Below, in pieces: positions 6,698 to 8,568 of a stretch of DNA of 8,568 bases. The position numbers were made by a program, and so were the translations under genes. The notes under the pieces are model-generated. The model was not told the origin of the DNA and made no database searches. It worked only from the letters and a program-made list of their open reading frames with translations. This stretch comes from Candidatus Nanopelagicales bacterium (GTDB taxonomy: Bacteria; Actinomycetota; Actinomycetes; S36-B12; UBA5976). Location of the stretch: NCBI GenBank assembly GCA_023257525.1, contig JALRCB010000036.1:1-8568 (forward strand), given 5' to 3'. Every line of letters begins with the position of its first letter. The stretch's first letter is position 1.

Positions 6698-7279
6698 ATG
6701 AGCGCAACAGCAATCAGTGGAGTACTTGTAGATACTTGGGCAGCAAAGTCGCGAGTACGCAATGCGGCCTTGGTTTTAGGACTAACTGCACTTACAGCAA
6801 TCTCAGCGCAGATCGCAATCCCGCTCCCATTCACACCTGTGCCACTAACGCTTCAGACTTTCGCAGTTTTGGTCGGAGCTGCCGCACTTGGCGCTGAGCG
6901 CGCAGTGCTGGCTCAAGTTCTTTACATAACACTGGCTGTTGCTGGTGCTCCCGTTATGGCTGGAGCAAATGGTGGACGAGAAGCAGTTATGGGCGCAACT
7001 GGTGGTTATCTAATTGGCTTCGTACTTGCCTCCTACGTAGTGGGACGCATTGCAAGCCGTGGCGCAACCACCAAGATTTCAACTACTGCGCTTGCGTACA
7101 TCGCAGGTAGCGCAACTATCTACTTAATTGGCGCCCCATGGCTTGCCTACACAACAGGCAACACAATGGCCTGGGCAATTGCAAATGGTGTAGTTCCGTT
7201 CCTAATTGGAGATGCAATCAAGGCTGTTGCTGCCGGCGCAGTTCTGCCATTGGCTTGGAAGCTAACTAACTCAAAGTAA
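6698..7279 (+). CDS. bioY: Biotin ECF-transporter substrate-binding (S) component BioY
   Basis: BioY is the small membrane protein that captures biotin with high affinity and delivers it through an energy-coupling factor transporter. The 193 residues are almost all hydrophobic helices, six by eye, consistent with the family. Diagnostic motifs are PFTPVPLTLQTFAVLVGAAALG (about residues 48-69), GATGGYLIGF in the middle, and PFLIGDAIKAVAAG near the C-terminus. No bioM/bioN (ATPase and T subunit) is adjacent, so it may work with a shared ECF module encoded elsewhere. I favour ATG 6698 (MSATAIS). An in-frame GTG at 6683, preceded by GGAG at 6675-6678, would add five residues and cannot be excluded. 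It is divergent from the cyclodeaminase-family gene and converges on the metal transporter with a 10-bp gap. Confidence 0.92.
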   Translation: MSATAISGVLVDTWAAKSRVRNAALVLGLTALTAISAQIAIPLPFTPVPLTLQTFAVLVGAAALGAERAVLAQVLYITLAVAGAPVMAGANGGREAVMGATGGYLIGFVLASYVVGRIASRGATTKISTTALAYIAGSATIYLIGAPWLAYTTGNTMAWAIANGVVPFLIGDAIKAVAAGAVLPLAWKLTNSK

Positions 7280-7280
7280 T

Positions 7281-7302
7281 CGCAAAGCCCTAAGCGGGCG
7301 CG
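7281..7302. terminator. Possible weak bidirectional hairpin between bioY and the NRAMP gene
   Basis: GCCC (7287-7290) can pair with GGGC (7296-7299) across a 5-nt loop, and CGC (7281-7283) with GCG (7300-7302), leaving AAA bulged out. The hairpin sits at the convergent gene ends and includes the last codons of the NRAMP gene. No U-run follows on either strand, so efficient intrinsic termination is doubtful. Confidence 0.22.
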
Positions 7303-8568
7303 AATAACCAAAGGATCGGAAGCGTAGCCATTGCTATGGCTCCAATTCCAACTAATAAACTCGACCACCATGGTGAGGCATGCTCACCGAGCAATCGCTT
7401 GTCGCGAGCGAGCCACCAAATAATGAACATCAGAATTGGTGCCGTAAGTCCATTAAGAAGCGCAGCCACTACAAGTGATCGCATTGGATTGATTCCCATT
7501 AGGTTAAGCGCAACTGCAATCAACATCGAAATCGCGATCACTGCGTAGAACTGTTTGGCTTGGCTAGGTTTGCGCTCAAGGCTTTCCCGCCAACCCATAG
7601 CTTCACTGACTGCATAAGCGGTAGATCCAGCCAGAACCGGAACTGCCAAAAGTCCCGTTCCCAAAATTCCCAAAGCAAAGATGATCCCAGCAGCATCGCC
7701 AGCAATTGGAGCTAATGCCATTGCCGCTTGCTCAGGGGAGGTGATCTGAGTTATGCCTTCTGCATTCAGAGTGGCTGCAGTTGTTGTCATGATCGCAAAC
7801 ATCACGAACACTCCAGAAATCATTCCAACCAGAACATCACCACGCATGGCACGAATATGGCTCATTGCAGTGTCGGGCATTTCATTGGATGCTTCAACTT
7901 CTTCAGCTGCTTGCCAAAAAAACAGATACGGCGAAATCGTGGTTCCAGCAATCGCGATAATGGCTGCAATGTCGAAACGATTCCAACCAACATCAATATT
8001 GGTAAGTCCTGTTGCTACCTGGCCCCAATCGACATTTGCAACAACGAGAACTGCCACATAAGTCAGTAGTGAAAGACAAAGCCACCTCAAGACTTTGGCG
8101 TATTGATGATAAGGAATAAAAATCTCGGCGGCACCTACCAAGATTGCAATCACGACCACAATCAATAGCTGTGACCCGGGAATAAACATATTCACCACAG
8201 CTGCCATTGAACTTAAGTCCGCTGCGATGTTTACCGTGTTGGCAAGCGCGACCAAAAACACAGTCACGAACAGAACCCAAGTAGGCATGCGTGCCTTGAT
8301 AACTCTTGCCAGACCGTGACCGGTAACTAAAGCAATGCGGGCACAGGTTTCCTGAATCGCAAAAGCAAAAGGAAGCAGTACAGGCGCGGCCCAAAGAAAG
8401 CGGTACCCAAATTGAGCGCCAACTTGGGAGTAAGTGCCGATTCCAGATGGATCATCATCAGCGGCCCCAGTGACAATTCCTGGGCCAATTCGAGAAAAGT
8501 AGCCTGCGCCGCGAATTTGATCACGCTTTGGATGGTGCCGGCTTTGGGTTTCCTGCTCATCTGCATTA
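7290..8568 (-). CDS. NRAMP (SLC11/MntH) family divalent metal transporter, non-canonical metal site; start lies off the right edge
   Basis: This integral membrane protein of the NRAMP superfamily moves divalent metal ions with the LeuT-type inverted-repeat fold. The frame stays open from the stop at 7290 to the edge, giving 425 visible residues, close to full family length. An ATG at 8288 is internal: the 93 codons upstream encode the family's first helices, with IGPGIVTGAADDDPSG (8489-8442 region) and a conserved LLPFAFAIQETCARIALVTG segment. There is no in-frame ATG, GTG or TTG between 8289 and the edge. Canonical NRAMPs have DPGN in helix 1 and AxxMPH in helix 6; here they read DPSG and TISPYLFFWQ (Ser at 7934-7932), so the Asn, Met and His are replaced while the Asp remains. 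The ion transported is therefore uncertain. The gene converges on bioY. Family is firm, substrate is not. Confidence 0.9.
   Translation of the reverse strand, partial: NADEQETQSRHHPKRDQIRGAGYFSRIGPGIVTGAADDDPSGIGTYSQVGAQFGYRFLWAAPVLLPFAFAIQETCARIALVTGHGLARVIKARMPTWVLFVTVFLVALANTVNIAADLSSMAAVVNMFIPGSQLLIVVVIAILVGAAEIFIPYHQYAKVLRWLCLSLLTYVAVLVVANVDWGQVATGLTNIDVGWNRFDIAAIIAIAGTTISPYLFFWQAAEEVEASNEMPDTAMSHIRAMRGDVLVGMISGVFVMFAIMTTTAATLNAEGITQITSPEQAAMALAPIAGDAAGIIFALGILGTGLLAVPVLAGSTAYAVSEAMGWRESLERKPSQAKQFYAVIAISMLIAVALNLMGINPMRSLVVAALLNGLTAPILMFIIWWLARDKRLLGEHASPWWSSLLVGIGAIAMATLPILWLFAPA

Noticed and set aside
7728..8069. Two overlapping plus-strand open frames of 100-113 codons
   Set aside because: Both are antisense to the NRAMP transporter; one is Cys/His/Asn rich as expected from a reverse reading of membrane-helix codons. 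No supporting motif was seen.
8286..8288. ATG at 8288 as the start of the metal transporter
   Set aside because: The same frame upstream encodes conserved NRAMP helix 1 (GPGIVTGAADDDPSG), so the start must lie off the right edge.
1..8568. CRISPR arrays, tRNA or rRNA genes, insertion sequences, attachment sites
   Set aside because: No regularly spaced repeats, cloverleaf-like segments, transposase or integrase coding sequence, or flanking inverted repeats were seen; coding sequence fills nearly the whole window.

Overview
The window is a compact stretch of chromosome from a member of the Actinomycetota. The strongest sign is the pairing of an actinobacterial-type second glutamine synthetase (GlnA2) with GlnE, the GS adenylyltransferase; the two genes are also linked in Mycobacterium tuberculosis. 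Base composition is near 50% G+C by eye, low for the phylum. With very short intergenic gaps and promoters that suggest leaderless transcripts, this fits a streamlined freshwater lineage such as the acI/Nanopelagicales group. The lineage is an inference; no rRNA or tRNA gene is present to test it.

Left part, 1-603: the 5' portion of a glutamine-dependent NAD+ synthetase gene (nadE) reads leftward off the edge. A 70-bp gap holding two candidate back-to-back promoters separates it from the next transcription unit.

Centre, 604-5615: a tight rightward operon of glnA2, a class I glutamine amidotransferase, and glnE. The stop of glnA2 abuts the ATG of the amidotransferase, which overlaps the GTG of glnE by 4 bp. 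GlnA2 carries Trp where adenylylation-controlled enzymes carry the modified Tyr, so GlnE probably acts on a different GS encoded elsewhere. GlnA2 and the amidotransferase may form a gamma-glutamylation and hydrolysis pair for amines; this is inference from precedent.

Right part, 5612-8568: a leftward gene of the ornithine cyclodeaminase/mu-crystallin family, whose stop codon overlaps that of glnE. Across a 114-129 bp divergent gap, depending on the bioY start, lies rightward bioY, the substrate-binding subunit of a biotin ECF transporter. A leftward NRAMP-family metal transporter with unusual metal-site residues converges on bioY and runs off the right edge.

Every long stretch is accounted for by recognisable housekeeping or transport genes. 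I see no insertion sequence, prophage, CRISPR array, RNA gene or clearly new multi-gene system. The points worth a second look are residue substitutions, the amidotransferase partnership, and the regulatory gaps.
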